Shown piece after piece: positions 26,445 to 35,520 of a DNA stretch of 64,000 nucleotides. Source of the DNA: Saprospiraceae bacterium (lineage in GTDB: Bacteria > Bacteroidota > Bacteroidia > Chitinophagales > Saprospiraceae); contig JADJOB010000002.1 of assembly GCA_016714025.1 (NCBI GenBank), positions 2,698,001-2,762,000 on the forward strand. Reading direction: 5' to 3'. The notes below the pieces were generated by a model. That model worked only from the letters and a program-made list of their open reading frames with translations, was not told the DNA's origin and made no database searches. Made by a program: the position numbers and the translations under genes. Every line of letters begins with the position of its first letter. The stretch's first letter is position 1.

Positions 26445-28220
26445 TTGAAACATCTATTTACATTAAATCGCTATTTTAATAAATACAAGAAAAAGCTTTT
26501 ATTAGGGATACTTTTTGTAATACTTTCAAACATTTTCAGAGTCTTACAACCCCAAGCCATACGGGAAGCGCTTAACCGGATATTAGATTTTATTCAAAGC
26601 GATAAGGGTCAAATGCAAAAAGAGCAGCTTTATTCTGAATTGATGAAATTTGGATTTTACATATTTGGTTTTGCTTTATTAATGGGACTATTTATGTATA
26701 TGATGCGGCAAACAATTATTGTAATGTCTCGATTAATTGAATACGATTTAAGAAAAGACATATTTCAACATTATTTAAAATTGGATACTGCATTTTATCA
26801 ACAGAACAAAACCGGTGATCTGATGTCCAGGATAACAGAGGATGTGAATAAAGTACGAATGTACCTGGGCCCAGCGTTGCTTTATGGAATTAACCTGATC
26901 AGTTTGGTATTGATTGTCATCATTACCATGTTCAAGGTTAATTTCATGCTTTCATTATATACTTTATTGCCTCTGCCATTTCTTTCGTTTATTATTTATT
27001 GGGTAAGCAACAAAATCAATAAAAAAAGCGAAAAAATACAACAGCAATTAGCTCGATTGACAACAGTAAGCCAGGAATCTTTTAGCGGCATCCGGATAAT
27101 TAAATCCTATGGGATGGAAGCCAATTGGAAGCGAGATTTAGGAGAAAATGCAAAACAATACAAAGATTTATATCTTGGACTATCTCGAATCGATGCCCTC
27201 TTTTTTCCTTCGATGCTTTTATTGATTGGATTAAGTACATTAATTACCATATTTGTAGGTGGTCTAAACGTTTATAACGGCACAGTTACTCCGGGAAACA
27301 TCGCAGAGTTTGTTATCTATGTCAATATGCTGACATGGCCTGTTTCAGCCCTTGGTTGGTGTGTTTCTATCATACAGCAAGCTGAAGCTTCTCAAAAGCG
27401 AATCAATGATTTCTTACAAGCAAAATCGGAAATCGAATCAAATGGACCTCAAAAATTGCCGGGCTCTTCATATGATATTGAATTTGAAAACATTAACTTT
27501 CAATATCCAGGATCGAAAATCAAAGCTTTGACAAATTTCTCAGTAAGCATTCCGAAAGGATCTCGAGTTGCTATCGTTGGAAAGACGGCGTCAGGAAAAA
27601 CGACCCTAGCAGAATTACTCCTGCGTTTGTACGATCCCAGTTCAGGTACGATCAAATTAGGCGGCCAAAATTTAAAAAACATTCAAGTCGAATTGCTGCG
27701 AAAGCAAATTGCCTATGTACCTCAGGATGTGTTTTTATTTTCTGAAAGCATAGAAGACAATATTGCTTTTGGAATTGAATCTCCAGAGCCCCAACTTGTC
27801 AAGAAAGCTGCCACTTATGCTTCGGTGGCAACAGAAATTGAAGAATTTCCAGAAGGCTATACCAGTATTTTAGGAGAACGAGGAGTCAATGTTTCAGGAG
27901 GACAAAAACAGCGAATTAGTCTGGCAAGGGCGTTTATCAAAGATTCACCTATCATTGTATTAGACGACTGCTTGTCAGCCGTAGACTCCCAAACAGAACA
28001 GCGGATTATGGAAAGTTTTGACACCTATCTTTCCGGGAAGACATTGATATTGATTACACAAAGATTAAAACAAACCGCCCATATGGATAAAATCCTGGTT
28101 TTAGAGGATGGAAAATTGGTTCAAAGTGGAAATTTTGAAACATTAGTTAAAGAAAAAGGCCTTTTTTCACAACTTTATGAGATTGAAATAAAAGCCGAAA
28201 ACAATATTCAGGAAAAATAA
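26445..28220 (+). CDS. ABC exporter half-transporter with degenerate catalytic site (YheI-like)
   Basis: 591 residues: six transmembrane helices (about 15-310) and an ATPase domain with Walker A GKTASGKTT (about 379-387), signature VSGGQKQR, and Walker B IIVLDDCLSAVD. The catalytic Glu after Walker B is Asp, and the H-loop His is Gln (LILITQRLK, about residue 538). These are hallmarks of the degenerate subunit of heterodimeric exporters such as YheI/YheH, so a partner encoded elsewhere is expected. The start is TTG at 26445: a TAA lies immediately upstream in frame and no earlier in-frame ATG exists. Substrate unknown. Confidence 0.9.
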   Translation: MKHLFTLNRYFNKYKKKLLLGILFVILSNIFRVLQPQAIREALNRILDFIQSDKGQMQKEQLYSELMKFGFYIFGFALLMGLFMYMMRQTIIVMSRLIEYDLRKDIFQHYLKLDTAFYQQNKTGDLMSRITEDVNKVRMYLGPALLYGINLISLVLIVIITMFKVNFMLSLYTLLPLPFLSFIIYWVSNKINKKSEKIQQQLARLTTVSQESFSGIRIIKSYGMEANWKRDLGENAKQYKDLYLGLSRIDALFFPSMLLLIGLSTLITIFVGGLNVYNGTVTPGNIAEFVIYVNMLTWPVSALGWCVSIIQQAEASQKRINDFLQAKSEIESNGPQKLPGSSYDIEFENINFQYPGSKIKALTNFSVSIPKGSRVAIVGKTASGKTTLAELLLRLYDPSSGTIKLGGQNLKNIQVELLRKQIAYVPQDVFLFSESIEDNIAFGIESPEPQLVKKAATYASVATEIEEFPEGYTSILGERGVNVSGGQKQRISLARAFIKDSPIIVLDDCLSAVDSQTEQRIMESFDTYLSGKTLILITQRLKQTAHMDKILVLEDGKLVQSGNFETLVKEKGLFSQLYEIEIKAENNIQEK

Positions 28221-28253
28221 CATATATTTACATAGCATTAAAATTCTTGTCCC

Positions 28254-28601
28254 GTGGAAAATGAAAAGCATATCGAGAATATTTTTTCAAAAAAACTAAG
28301 GGCCGGTAAGCGCAGGACCTATTTTTTTGATATTAGAAAAACAAAATCCGATGATTTTTTTATATCCATAACGGAAAGCACCCGGAAATTTACTGGCGAA
28401 GGCTATGAACGCCATAAAATTTTTGTCTATAAGGAAGACTTTAATCGTTTTGTAGAAAATCTTCAGGAGGTGATTAATGAAATCAAAACCAATTATTTGC
28501 CAGATTTTGATTACGATGCATTTGCTAAAAGAGATGAAGAATGGGAGCAACAAAATCCTGAAGGTTCGAAAAATCAAAACGACGATAATATTGCCTGGTA
28601 G
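28254..28601 (+). CDS. DUF3276 / PUR-alpha-like nucleic-acid-binding protein
   Basis: 115 residues starting with GTG at 28254; the in-frame TAA at 28239 leaves no upstream ATG, and the ATG at 28261 is in another frame. FSKKLRAGKRRTYFFDIRKTKSDDFFISITES and GEGYERHKIFVYKEDFNRFVENLQEV are the PUR-type repeat signature of DUF3276, conserved throughout Bacteroidota. A Borrelia relative (EbfG/PUR type) binds DNA and RNA; the Bacteroidota role is not settled. It follows the ABC gene by 33 nt. Confidence 0.9.
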   Translation: MENEKHIENIFSKKLRAGKRRTYFFDIRKTKSDDFFISITESTRKFTGEGYERHKIFVYKEDFNRFVENLQEVINEIKTNYLPDFDYDAFAKRDEEWEQQNPEGSKNQNDDNIAW

Positions 28602-28823
28602 TTATTGTTTTAAATAACGTATCAAATAATAGATTGCATTTAAGAGCAAGCTTATAAGCAGTAAGCTAATTATCGGAAAATAAATTCTATAGTTAGATCC
28701 CACCCATTTAATATCCCCGGGTAAATTTCCAAACCAAGAAATGAATTGTCTAAAATAAGTAAAGGAAATTCCAATAATCACTAGTATCAATCCCAATATG
28801 ATTATTTGCTTTCCGACTTCCAT
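28602..28823 (-). CDS. DUF2905 small membrane protein
   Basis: 73 residues with two membrane helices (about 6-26 and 47-70) separated by the conserved loop FGNLPGDIKWVGSNYRIYFPI, which defines DUF2905. No biochemical function is known. Its stop abuts the DUF3276 stop in a convergent arrangement, and it lies 6 nt downstream of the nucleotidyltransferase gene on the same strand. Confidence 0.88.
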   Translation of the reverse strand: MEVGKQIIILGLILVIIGISFTYFRQFISWFGNLPGDIKWVGSNYRIYFPIISLLLISLLLNAIYYLIRYLKQ

Positions 28824-28829
28824 GTTAAA

Positions 28830-29723
28830 TTACAATTTTTCAGGATAGATTCCTGCCTGAATCATATCATTAAATGCTTTCTCCACCATTGGTTTATCTT
28901 CTTTATATGTAACACCAATCCAACTTGAACTGGAATGCAATACATCCACCTCTGTTTTGTGAGTATCTATTAAATCCTGGATTAATTCCGGTATGTAAAA
29001 TTCTGCTCCGGAATTAGTCAGATTCTTTTTAAGAAAATTATTAAAAAATGTATTTGCCCATACAAAATAATTAGATTGAAAACCCCACATATTCATCGAA
29101 ACCGGAGTGTCTGGATTTAAAAAATGTTTGTGATCATTATGCTCAAAATAAATTTCAGGTTGCTTATTAATATTCTTACACTCCAGAATACTAATCAATT
29201 TATTCCCCGGACTTATTTTACAAATTCCCCGGTTTACAGCTCCATAATCTGACAGGGTATTTATTAATGGATACGCAACAACTGCATAGTTTTTCGAACC
29301 ACTTGAAAGAAAATCAAACAGTACTTGCATGGCATTTCTGCCATAAAAATCATCTGCATTAATTACCCCGAATGGTCCATGAATTGCATCTTTGGAAACC
29401 CAAACTGCATGGCCGGTTCCCCAAGGTTTTACGCGATCAGGAGGACAAACAAATGATTCAGGCAATCGATCCAATTCCTGATTTACAAATTCAAGTTCGA
29501 CTTTACCAGCCCAATGGGCATTGACCCGATCCTTAAACTCCGCTGCAAAACTATTGCGAATCACAAAAACTATTTTTTCAAATCCGACTTTCAGTGCATC
29601 ATAAATTGAATAATCAATAATTGTTTCCCCAGACGGACCAAATCCATCCATTTGCTTTAAGCCACCATAACGACTTCCCATTCCAGCTGCTAAAATTAAT
29701 AATACTGGCTTTTGACTTTCCAT
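28830..29723 (-). CDS. Sugar-phosphate nucleotidyltransferase family protein
   Basis: 297 residues. The N terminus VLLILAAGMGSRYGGLKQMDGFGPSGETIIDYSIYDAL is the nucleotide-binding loop of NTP transferases (GxGxR with downstream Lys), and FGVINADDFYGRNAM carries the metal-binding Asp pair. It should join an NTP to a sugar phosphate; the sugar cannot be told. It is cotranscribed with DUF2905. A minus-strand TAATATTG (29740-29747) near the -7 consensus lies 16 nt upstream. Confidence 0.85.
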   Translation of the reverse strand: MESQKPVLLILAAGMGSRYGGLKQMDGFGPSGETIIDYSIYDALKVGFEKIVFVIRNSFAAEFKDRVNAHWAGKVELEFVNQELDRLPESFVCPPDRVKPWGTGHAVWVSKDAIHGPFGVINADDFYGRNAMQVLFDFLSSGSKNYAVVAYPLINTLSDYGAVNRGICKISPGNKLISILECKNINKQPEIYFEHNDHKHFLNPDTPVSMNMWGFQSNYFVWANTFFNNFLKKNLTNSGAEFYIPELIQDLIDTHKTEVDVLHSSSSWIGVTYKEDKPMVEKAFNDMIQAGIYPEKL

Positions 29724-29790
29724 ATTTATTATTTAAATGCAATATTACTACTGGAAATGCTTAAATGCAAATTCACTATTTGAAGCAATA

Positions 29791-29829
29791 AAAAAGCCCA
29801 CATGTTTATTCATCATGTGGGCTAAAAAA
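29791..29829 (-). terminator. Strong intrinsic terminator after the DUF1501 gene
   Basis: AGCCCACATG (29795-29804) and CATGTGGGCT (29814-29823) form a perfect 10-bp stem with a 9-nt loop. On the minus strand it is followed by a T tract (AAAAA on the plus strand at 29790-29794); the other side is A/T rich too, so it may act in both directions. Confidence 0.85.
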
Positions 29830-29843
29830 ATAATTTCAATTAC

Positions 29844-31397
29844 TTATAGCTTAATTAATGCTTTTGTTTTTTGAGCACTTTCAGAAGCTATACGCACATA
29901 ATAATTTCCGCTTGCCAAATCTTTTAGATTTAGATCAAGTTCATGTTTTCCACTACTCATTCTGCCAGAATGTAAGACTTGGATTTCAGAACCTATAGAG
30001 TTAAATACAGTGATTCTGATAAACTCATCTTTACATTCAAAACTAATTTTAGATGATTCTTGTGCAGGATTTGGATACGCTTCAAAATTTAATGAAAAAT
30101 CGCGATCATAATCCTGAACAGAAGTTGGGGAGCAGCCTTCAATTACAGGCAATTTTTGGAATTCCTGGAATAGTAACTGACTCACAACTGATGGAGCAAC
30201 CTGAAACCAATCAATCAATACGGAAGCATAGATCGATCTGAAATCATACTGCATTGCAACTCCTTCATCATTGGTAACGTTTGCATTGATCGTTGGATTA
30301 TTTCCAAGTATCCCAGGATTTACACAACTGCCGAATAAAAACATAGGCGCTGCTGAACCATGATCTGTTCCGGTTGAATCATTGGCTTTAATTCTTCTTC
30401 CAAATTCTGAAAAAGTCATCCCTAATACGCGTTTACTATTCCCTGATTGGTCAATTGCTGCTTGAAATCCTGCAATTGCATCAGATAATTGCTTTAATAA
30501 ATCTGCATGGGTTCCTATTTCATGATCATCCGGATCACATTGATTTGCGTGGGTATCAAAAGTGCCAATACTTACCACATACACTTTTGTTTTCATGCCC
30601 CCTTTAATTAATTGAGCCACAATATTCAATTGATCCAGCAATCTGTTGCCTGTTGTAGCAATAGTTCCACCTGCCGCGTCATATGCATCTTTAATTACAT
30701 CGGTATAATCGTTGGTTTGCTTTAATGTGTCAATTAAATATTTCAGTTCATTCCCATAATTCGTTGTTGGGATAGTTGTAGGAAAAGCTGGCTCGTTTAG
30801 AGGAGCTAGTGTCGCAGGATCATTAATCGCTAAGCTAAAATTTGCGACCGAACCCTGACATGTCTGGCTCACAAGCGATCCAACAGTTATTGCCAAAGGG
30901 TCAGGATTGTCCGTATTTGGATACCCCGATGGGTAGCTGAGGTGATTTTCCATATAATACCTGCCTAACCAACCAGTTGTTTCAACCCGTTCAGCACTAG
31001 AACCCGAAGTCCAAATATCAGTTGATCTAAAATGCGAACGGTTTTGATTAGGATATCCTACAGACTGAATCAATTTTAGTTTACTGGCATCAAATAAAGA
31101 TTTTAAACCAGTCATCGAAGGATGCAGACCAAGATCCGTACGAAGTTTAATCGCCAAACTTTCTTTAATCATTATTTTACTACGAACCTTATCAAGATTC
31201 GAATATTGGTCTAATGGAAGCACCATGTTTAAACCATCATTACCACCTGTCAATTGAATCAACACCAATACTTTATCATTTTCAGGACTAACAAAATCCA
31301 AAAATGAATTTCTAGCCACCGCACTTACAGGGATCCCATTGATTAACATCGGCACAGATGCCAGGGAACTAACTTGCAAAAATTTTCTTCTTTTCAT
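29844..31397 (-). CDS. DUF1501 family exported protein with T9SS sorting domain
   Basis: 517 residues. It starts MKRRKFLQVSSLASVPML, a twin-arginine-like export signal. The DUF1501 core is clear: VLVLIQLTGGNDGLNMVLP, NQNRSHFRSTDIWTSG, YVVSIGTFDTHANQ and GMTFSEFGRRIKANDSTGTDHGSAAPMFLFG, resembling the alkaline phosphatase/sulfatase-like fold. The C-terminal ~85 residues are a T9SS type A domain ending KTKALIKL. It is the second gene of a DUF1800-DUF1501 pair with a 15-nt gap. Enzymatic activity is unproven. Confidence 0.9.
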   Translation of the reverse strand: MKRRKFLQVSSLASVPMLINGIPVSAVARNSFLDFVSPENDKVLVLIQLTGGNDGLNMVLPLDQYSNLDKVRSKIMIKESLAIKLRTDLGLHPSMTGLKSLFDASKLKLIQSVGYPNQNRSHFRSTDIWTSGSSAERVETTGWLGRYYMENHLSYPSGYPNTDNPDPLAITVGSLVSQTCQGSVANFSLAINDPATLAPLNEPAFPTTIPTTNYGNELKYLIDTLKQTNDYTDVIKDAYDAAGGTIATTGNRLLDQLNIVAQLIKGGMKTKVYVVSIGTFDTHANQCDPDDHEIGTHADLLKQLSDAIAGFQAAIDQSGNSKRVLGMTFSEFGRRIKANDSTGTDHGSAAPMFLFGSCVNPGILGNNPTINANVTNDEGVAMQYDFRSIYASVLIDWFQVAPSVVSQLLFQEFQKLPVIEGCSPTSVQDYDRDFSLNFEAYPNPAQESSKISFECKDEFIRITVFNSIGSEIQVLHSGRMSSGKHELDLNLKDLASGNYYVRIASESAQKTKALIKL

Positions 31398-31412
31398 TTT
31401 TTTGAATTTTAA

Positions 31413-33101
31413 TTAGCTTAAATAATATTCAGGCATCGTTAATAAATTGGAGATTAGCAATTTAAGTCTATTCTCTACCGCAGCTTTCTTTTGAGTATCT
31501 TTTGGTTCGGCAACAAAAGCATCCCAATTTGTTTTCCATTGAGCTTCTGTCAAATTACCCAGTAGTTTAGACTTTAAATAATCCAGCTGATTTTGGTAAA
31601 TTGGCTTGGGTAATAAATGGGCGACAATGTCATTTATTAATCGTGTTGCATCTCCAGGAGCTGAAAAATCACTTACATAATCTGTCAATTCCAATCCAAA
31701 TAATTTTTGAGCAATGTTCCGAACTTTAATGGTTTTAGCTGCAAGTCCTGTTGTTAATGCAGTACGCAAAGGCAGGGTTACAGAATTTACCCAAATTTCA
31801 TGGAAACTTGGCTCCTGATAGTAAGGAGTCCATCCGGCAACACTTGGAACATCGAAATAAACTTGTTGAAGTCCATTGGTGCTTCGGTATAAATGCAGAT
31901 ATAAATTGTAAGTATCTTCAATTGAGCTAACCTGGGACGAATTAAACTTCATTGCTTTTAGAGTATTGAAGATAAATTCATACGGAGGTCGTATCAAAGC
32001 ACCTAAAGATTCATCTGTATAAAAGTGCGAACTGGAAAGCAATTCTCTGACTACCGGTGCAATATTAAAATTATTTGCAACCAAAGTATCTGCCAAACCA
32101 TCCACGATATCTGATTCTATGGCACTGCTTACTTTGTAATAAATAAAATAGCGATACAACTTACGACAGATAAAAGTTGCTGCTTCACGTTTTTCAAAAA
32201 TTAAATCAACCACGTTTTTATATTCATCAGCTCCAGCATTTACGATAGACTTATTGCCAAAACGATGTGATAGTAATTTAGTTGAGGTATCATGTAAGCC
32301 AGGAACAAATGCAGCCAATGGAATGTAGGTTGTATTTCTTCGGTCAACAGGAACCGTCCAACCGGTTAAAGCTTTAGCAACTGCCAATACATCCTGCTCA
32401 GTAAAGGTAGTATAGTCACCAGGTCCAGCCAAATCGCCTTTTCCAAGTGTAAACAATTCCATTAATTCCCGTGCAAAGTTTTCATTTGGCGCCACATTGG
32501 TATTTTGATTTCCATTTAAGTAAATCAACATAGCTTTATCAATTGTAATTTGCTTAGTCAGTTCTTTAAAGTTTTTCAGACAATTTTCCCTTAATAATTG
32601 TATGTAGTCAAAACTCATTCGTGGATCATAAATCTCAGACACTACAAAATGATTGTGCCAGAATAAGGTCATTTTTTCAGTGATAGAAACTCCTTCTTTG
32701 TAAATCTGCTCCATCATCCAGGCAAATAGTGAATTTTCCTTAAAAGCCACATTGCCCTGAATACTTGGATTTAGCGGAGTTTTTACCCAAGACTGTCCTT
32801 TTGTTACATTAGGATCTACAGGGTTATCCGAATATATGACCGGGTCCAATGGTAGTTGGACTGGAGTAAATAATTTATCCAGTGTCTTATCCATGCCATC
32901 CCGCACCGCATCTAAAATTTGTTGGTGTGTAGGTCCAAACATGGCTCTCCTGAGTAAATGAGCTGCATTTGCATAATTCCAAGTCCCGGAATAGGGAGTC
33001 AACCCGCCACCCAGAGGCAAAGCATCTTCCTGACGGCGATTGCCCACTGTAGCAGCAGCTTCTACCCCCAGAAATTTTTTAAAAGTGGTCCTTCGATCCA
33101 T
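31413..33101 (-). CDS. DUF1800 family protein
   Basis: 562 residues. DUF1800 signatures: HLLRRAMFGPTHQQI, MTLFWHNHFVVS, NENFARELMELFTLGKG, FTEQDVLAVAKALTGWTV and LIRPPYEFIFNTLKAM. The N terminus (MDRRTTFKKFLG) is consistent with a twin-arginine-type signal without a strong hydrophobic stretch. DUF1800 and DUF1501 genes are paired in many bacteria and are thought to act together in the periplasm or on the surface; the chemistry is unknown. This is the promoter-proximal gene of the pair. Confidence 0.9.
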   Translation of the reverse strand: MDRRTTFKKFLGVEAAATVGNRRQEDALPLGGGLTPYSGTWNYANAAHLLRRAMFGPTHQQILDAVRDGMDKTLDKLFTPVQLPLDPVIYSDNPVDPNVTKGQSWVKTPLNPSIQGNVAFKENSLFAWMMEQIYKEGVSITEKMTLFWHNHFVVSEIYDPRMSFDYIQLLRENCLKNFKELTKQITIDKAMLIYLNGNQNTNVAPNENFARELMELFTLGKGDLAGPGDYTTFTEQDVLAVAKALTGWTVPVDRRNTTYIPLAAFVPGLHDTSTKLLSHRFGNKSIVNAGADEYKNVVDLIFEKREAATFICRKLYRYFIYYKVSSAIESDIVDGLADTLVANNFNIAPVVRELLSSSHFYTDESLGALIRPPYEFIFNTLKAMKFNSSQVSSIEDTYNLYLHLYRSTNGLQQVYFDVPSVAGWTPYYQEPSFHEIWVNSVTLPLRTALTTGLAAKTIKVRNIAQKLFGLELTDYVSDFSAPGDATRLINDIVAHLLPKPIYQNQLDYLKSKLLGNLTEAQWKTNWDAFVAEPKDTQKKAAVENRLKLLISNLLTMPEYYLS

Positions 33102-33257
33102 AAGAAATTAATTTTATGTGTTTTTAATTGGAGTGATATGAATTAAGACTTTTATTATATGAATTCGTTTAACAAAGATTAGAAAAAATTTAACTAAATT
33201 AAACGAACGCATCCGAATAGTCTCTACGATGTAATTGGGTAAAGGGTTGTTTTTCTT

Positions 33258-33265
33258 TAGCTTTG
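33258..33265 (+). promoter_or_regulatory. -7 promoter box of the FNR-ferredoxin-EamA operon
   Basis: TAGCTTTG matches TAnnTTTG exactly and ends only 9 nt before the ATG at 33275, so the leader should be about 5 nt. A TTG at 33235-33237 lies 20 nt upstream, a plausible -33 element. Confidence 0.65.
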
Positions 33266-33274
33266 CGGTTCAAA

Positions 33275-34279
33275 ATGGATATTAATACTGATATAATAAT
33301 AATTGGAGCTGGTCCTTGTGGGTTGTTTGCTGTTTTTGAAGCCGGTTTATTAAAAATGAGATGCCATCTGATTGACTATTTGCCAATTGCAGGTGGACAA
33401 CTCTCAGAAATCTACCCCAAAAAGCCTATTTATGATATACCTGGCTATCCGGAAATCCTGGCAAGTGATTTAGTCACTAATTTATTAAAACAAATTGAAC
33501 CCTTTAAACCTGGATTTACCTTTGGTGAACGAGCCGAAACTTTAATTAATCATGGACAGGAAGGTTTTGAAATTGTAAGCCATCTTGGAACGCGAATCAA
33601 AGCCAAGGTGATTGCAATTGCCGGTGGCCTGGGTTGTTTTGAACCCAGGAAGCCTGAAATAGAGCATTTAGATAAATTTGAAGATCACGGGGTTGATTAT
33701 ATAATAAAAGATCCGGAAAAATATCGAGGCAAACACCTGGTGATTGCTGGTGGAGGGGATTCCGCTTTAGATTGGTGTATTTATTTAGCTGACATTGCTG
33801 CATCGATCCATTTAATCCATAGAAGATCTGAATTCCGCGCAGCACCAGAATCAGTTGAAAAATTAAAAAGACTTAGTGACACAAATAAAATTAAACTAAT
33901 AGTAAATGCCGAACTTAAAAGCCTGAAAGGAAATCAAAATTTAGAAGGAATCGTGGTTACAACTGAACAAGGGCAATTGGAAATTGAAACAGATTACTTA
34001 ATTCCACTTTTCGGCTTGAGTCCGAAACTCGGACCTATTGCAGATTGGGGACTTCAAATTTCAAAAAGTGCAATCGATGTAAACACATTTGATTATAGTA
34101 CTAACATTCCAGGAATTTATGCAATTGGAGATATCAATAATTATCCAGGAAAATTAAAACTAATCCTTTGTGGCTTTCATGAGGCAACATTAATGATGCA
34201 GTCTGCTTATAAAATTATTAACGAAGGAAAGAAACCAAGTTTTAAATACACTACAGTAACTGGGATAAACAATTTATGA
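33275..34279 (+). CDS. Ferredoxin-NADP+ reductase, thioredoxin-reductase-like type
   Basis: 334 residues from ATG at 33275 (MDINTDIIIIGAGPCGLFAV). A TTG 12 nt upstream falls inside the promoter box and is rejected. FAD dinucleotide motif IIGAGPCG near the N terminus, NADPH motif IAGGGDSALDW (about 155-165) and IYAIGDINNYPGKLKLI near the C terminus. It lacks the CxxC redox pair of thioredoxin reductase, so it fits the TrxR-like FNR group that moves electrons between NADPH and ferredoxin. A [2Fe-2S] ferredoxin gene follows after 33 nt, a probable partner. Confidence 0.92.
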   Translation: MDINTDIIIIGAGPCGLFAVFEAGLLKMRCHLIDYLPIAGGQLSEIYPKKPIYDIPGYPEILASDLVTNLLKQIEPFKPGFTFGERAETLINHGQEGFEIVSHLGTRIKAKVIAIAGGLGCFEPRKPEIEHLDKFEDHGVDYIIKDPEKYRGKHLVIAGGGDSALDWCIYLADIAASIHLIHRRSEFRAAPESVEKLKRLSDTNKIKLIVNAELKSLKGNQNLEGIVVTTEQGQLEIETDYLIPLFGLSPKLGPIADWGLQISKSAIDVNTFDYSTNIPGIYAIGDINNYPGKLKLILCGFHEATLMMQSAYKIINEGKKPSFKYTTVTGINNL

Positions 34280-34312
34280 TACATTCCATTATTGATATAT
34301 AAATTGAACACC

Positions 34313-34630
34313 ATGGAATGGCTCACCGTATATATTCGCGATAAAAATCAAATAGATCATGCTATTCAGATCCCAAATGAAGCTTCCTATAGCCTAATGG
34401 AATTGTTAAAAGCATCTGAACTCCCCATTCTTGGCACCTGTGGAGGCATGGCTTTATGTGCATCTTGTCATATCTATGTGCATTCAGAAAATAATTTGCC
34501 TGCAATGAAAGATGCAGAAGTATTATTGCTCGATAGTTTAGTAAACAGCCAACATAACAGTCGTTTAGCCTGTCAAATTCCTGTTGGAGATTATTTGGAT
34601 CAACTGATTCTTGAAATAGCAGATCAATAA
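34313..34630 (+). CDS. [2Fe-2S] ferredoxin
   Basis: 105 residues from ATG at 34313 (MEWLTVYIRDKNQ). The cluster ligands are seen as CGGMALCASC (C-x5-C-x2-C) plus a fourth Cys in RLACQIPVG, the adrenodoxin/ISC ferredoxin spacing. It sits between the ferredoxin reductase and a transporter gene; its stop is immediately followed by the EamA start. Likely to take electrons from the adjacent reductase, for Fe-S assembly or another acceptor. Confidence 0.92.
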   Translation: MEWLTVYIRDKNQIDHAIQIPNEASYSLMELLKASELPILGTCGGMALCASCHIYVHSENNLPAMKDAEVLLLDSLVNSQHNSRLACQIPVGDYLDQLILEIADQ

Positions 34631-35518
34631 ATGTTCAAACAATATGAAAATAGACGAGCAATTGCAGCATTAATCGCAGTTTGTATCATTTGGGGAACCA
34701 CCTACCTCATCAACAAACTTGGCGTGAGCAGTATGCCGCCACTTTTTTTTACTTCCATAAGGCAATTGACAGCTGCCATTTTGTTATTAATGTATTTGTT
34801 TTTCATTAAAAAATTAGCTTGGCCTGATCGATCATTTATTAAGCTTCAATTGGTTTTAGGATTATTATTAATCAGCGGTGGAAATGGACTGGGTATTTAT
34901 GGCTTGCAATATATTGACAGTGGCATTTCTGCAATTCTTGCTACTTTTTCACCCATTCTCATCGCCTTTTTATTATCCATACTTCAAAAAGAACATCATA
35001 TTTCAAAATGGACATGGCTGGGATTGGGTTTAGGCTGCTTTGGAATCCTGATAATATGTTTGCAAAAAATCGGAATGCATCCCGGGAAAGCTTCTATAAT
35101 TGGAATAGGATTTACCATGCTTTCAATTATAACATGGGCATTTGGATCTGTTTACAGTAAAATAAAAAAGCACCATTACAATCCATTTTTGTCAGCTGGA
35201 TTTCAAATGTTATTTGGTGGAATCCCAGTATTAATCATTTCATTATTGACCGAAAAGCCTTGGACTTTCCAAATTGAAACCTATCATATTTTGATTTGGG
35301 CTTATGCTATTGTATTAGGTTCATTGGTTGCTTATTCCTGTTTCATTTACAGCCTGAATCATTTACCTGTAACACTGGTTAGCATCCATACGTATATTAA
35401 TCCTATAATCGCTATTTTATTAGGCTCTTTGTTACTTGGGGAAATAATTAACTTTTGGATTCTGATTGGTGCAATTGTAACGCTTACTGGTGTTTATCTT
35501 GTTACGAAACACAGTTAA
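34631..35518 (+). CDS. EamA/DMT-superfamily transporter
   Basis: 295 residues forming about ten membrane helices in two EamA halves (starting AALIAVCIIWGTTYLINKLGV and IIGIGFTMLSIITWAFGSVYS). It resembles the 10-TM drug/metabolite exporters such as RhaT or YdcZ-type. Substrate unknown. It starts on the base after the ferredoxin stop, so it is in the same operon, although a functional tie to ferredoxin is not evident. Convergent with the MscS gene, 2 nt apart. Confidence 0.9.
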   Translation: MFKQYENRRAIAALIAVCIIWGTTYLINKLGVSSMPPLFFTSIRQLTAAILLLMYLFFIKKLAWPDRSFIKLQLVLGLLLISGGNGLGIYGLQYIDSGISAILATFSPILIAFLLSILQKEHHISKWTWLGLGLGCFGILIICLQKIGMHPGKASIIGIGFTMLSIITWAFGSVYSKIKKHHYNPFLSAGFQMLFGGIPVLIISLLTEKPWTFQIETYHILIWAYAIVLGSLVAYSCFIYSLNHLPVTLVSIHTYINPIIAILLGSLLLGEIINFWILIGAIVTLTGVYLVTKHS

Positions 35519-35520
35519 AT

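Noticed and set aside
26429..26480. Short ORF starting at ATG 26429 ahead of the ABC exporter
   Set aside because: It is out of frame, 16 codons long, and starts before the predicted transcription start.
28296..28577. 93-codon open frame antisense to the DUF3276 gene
   Set aside because: The plus-strand product is a conserved family; the antisense frame has no family resemblance.
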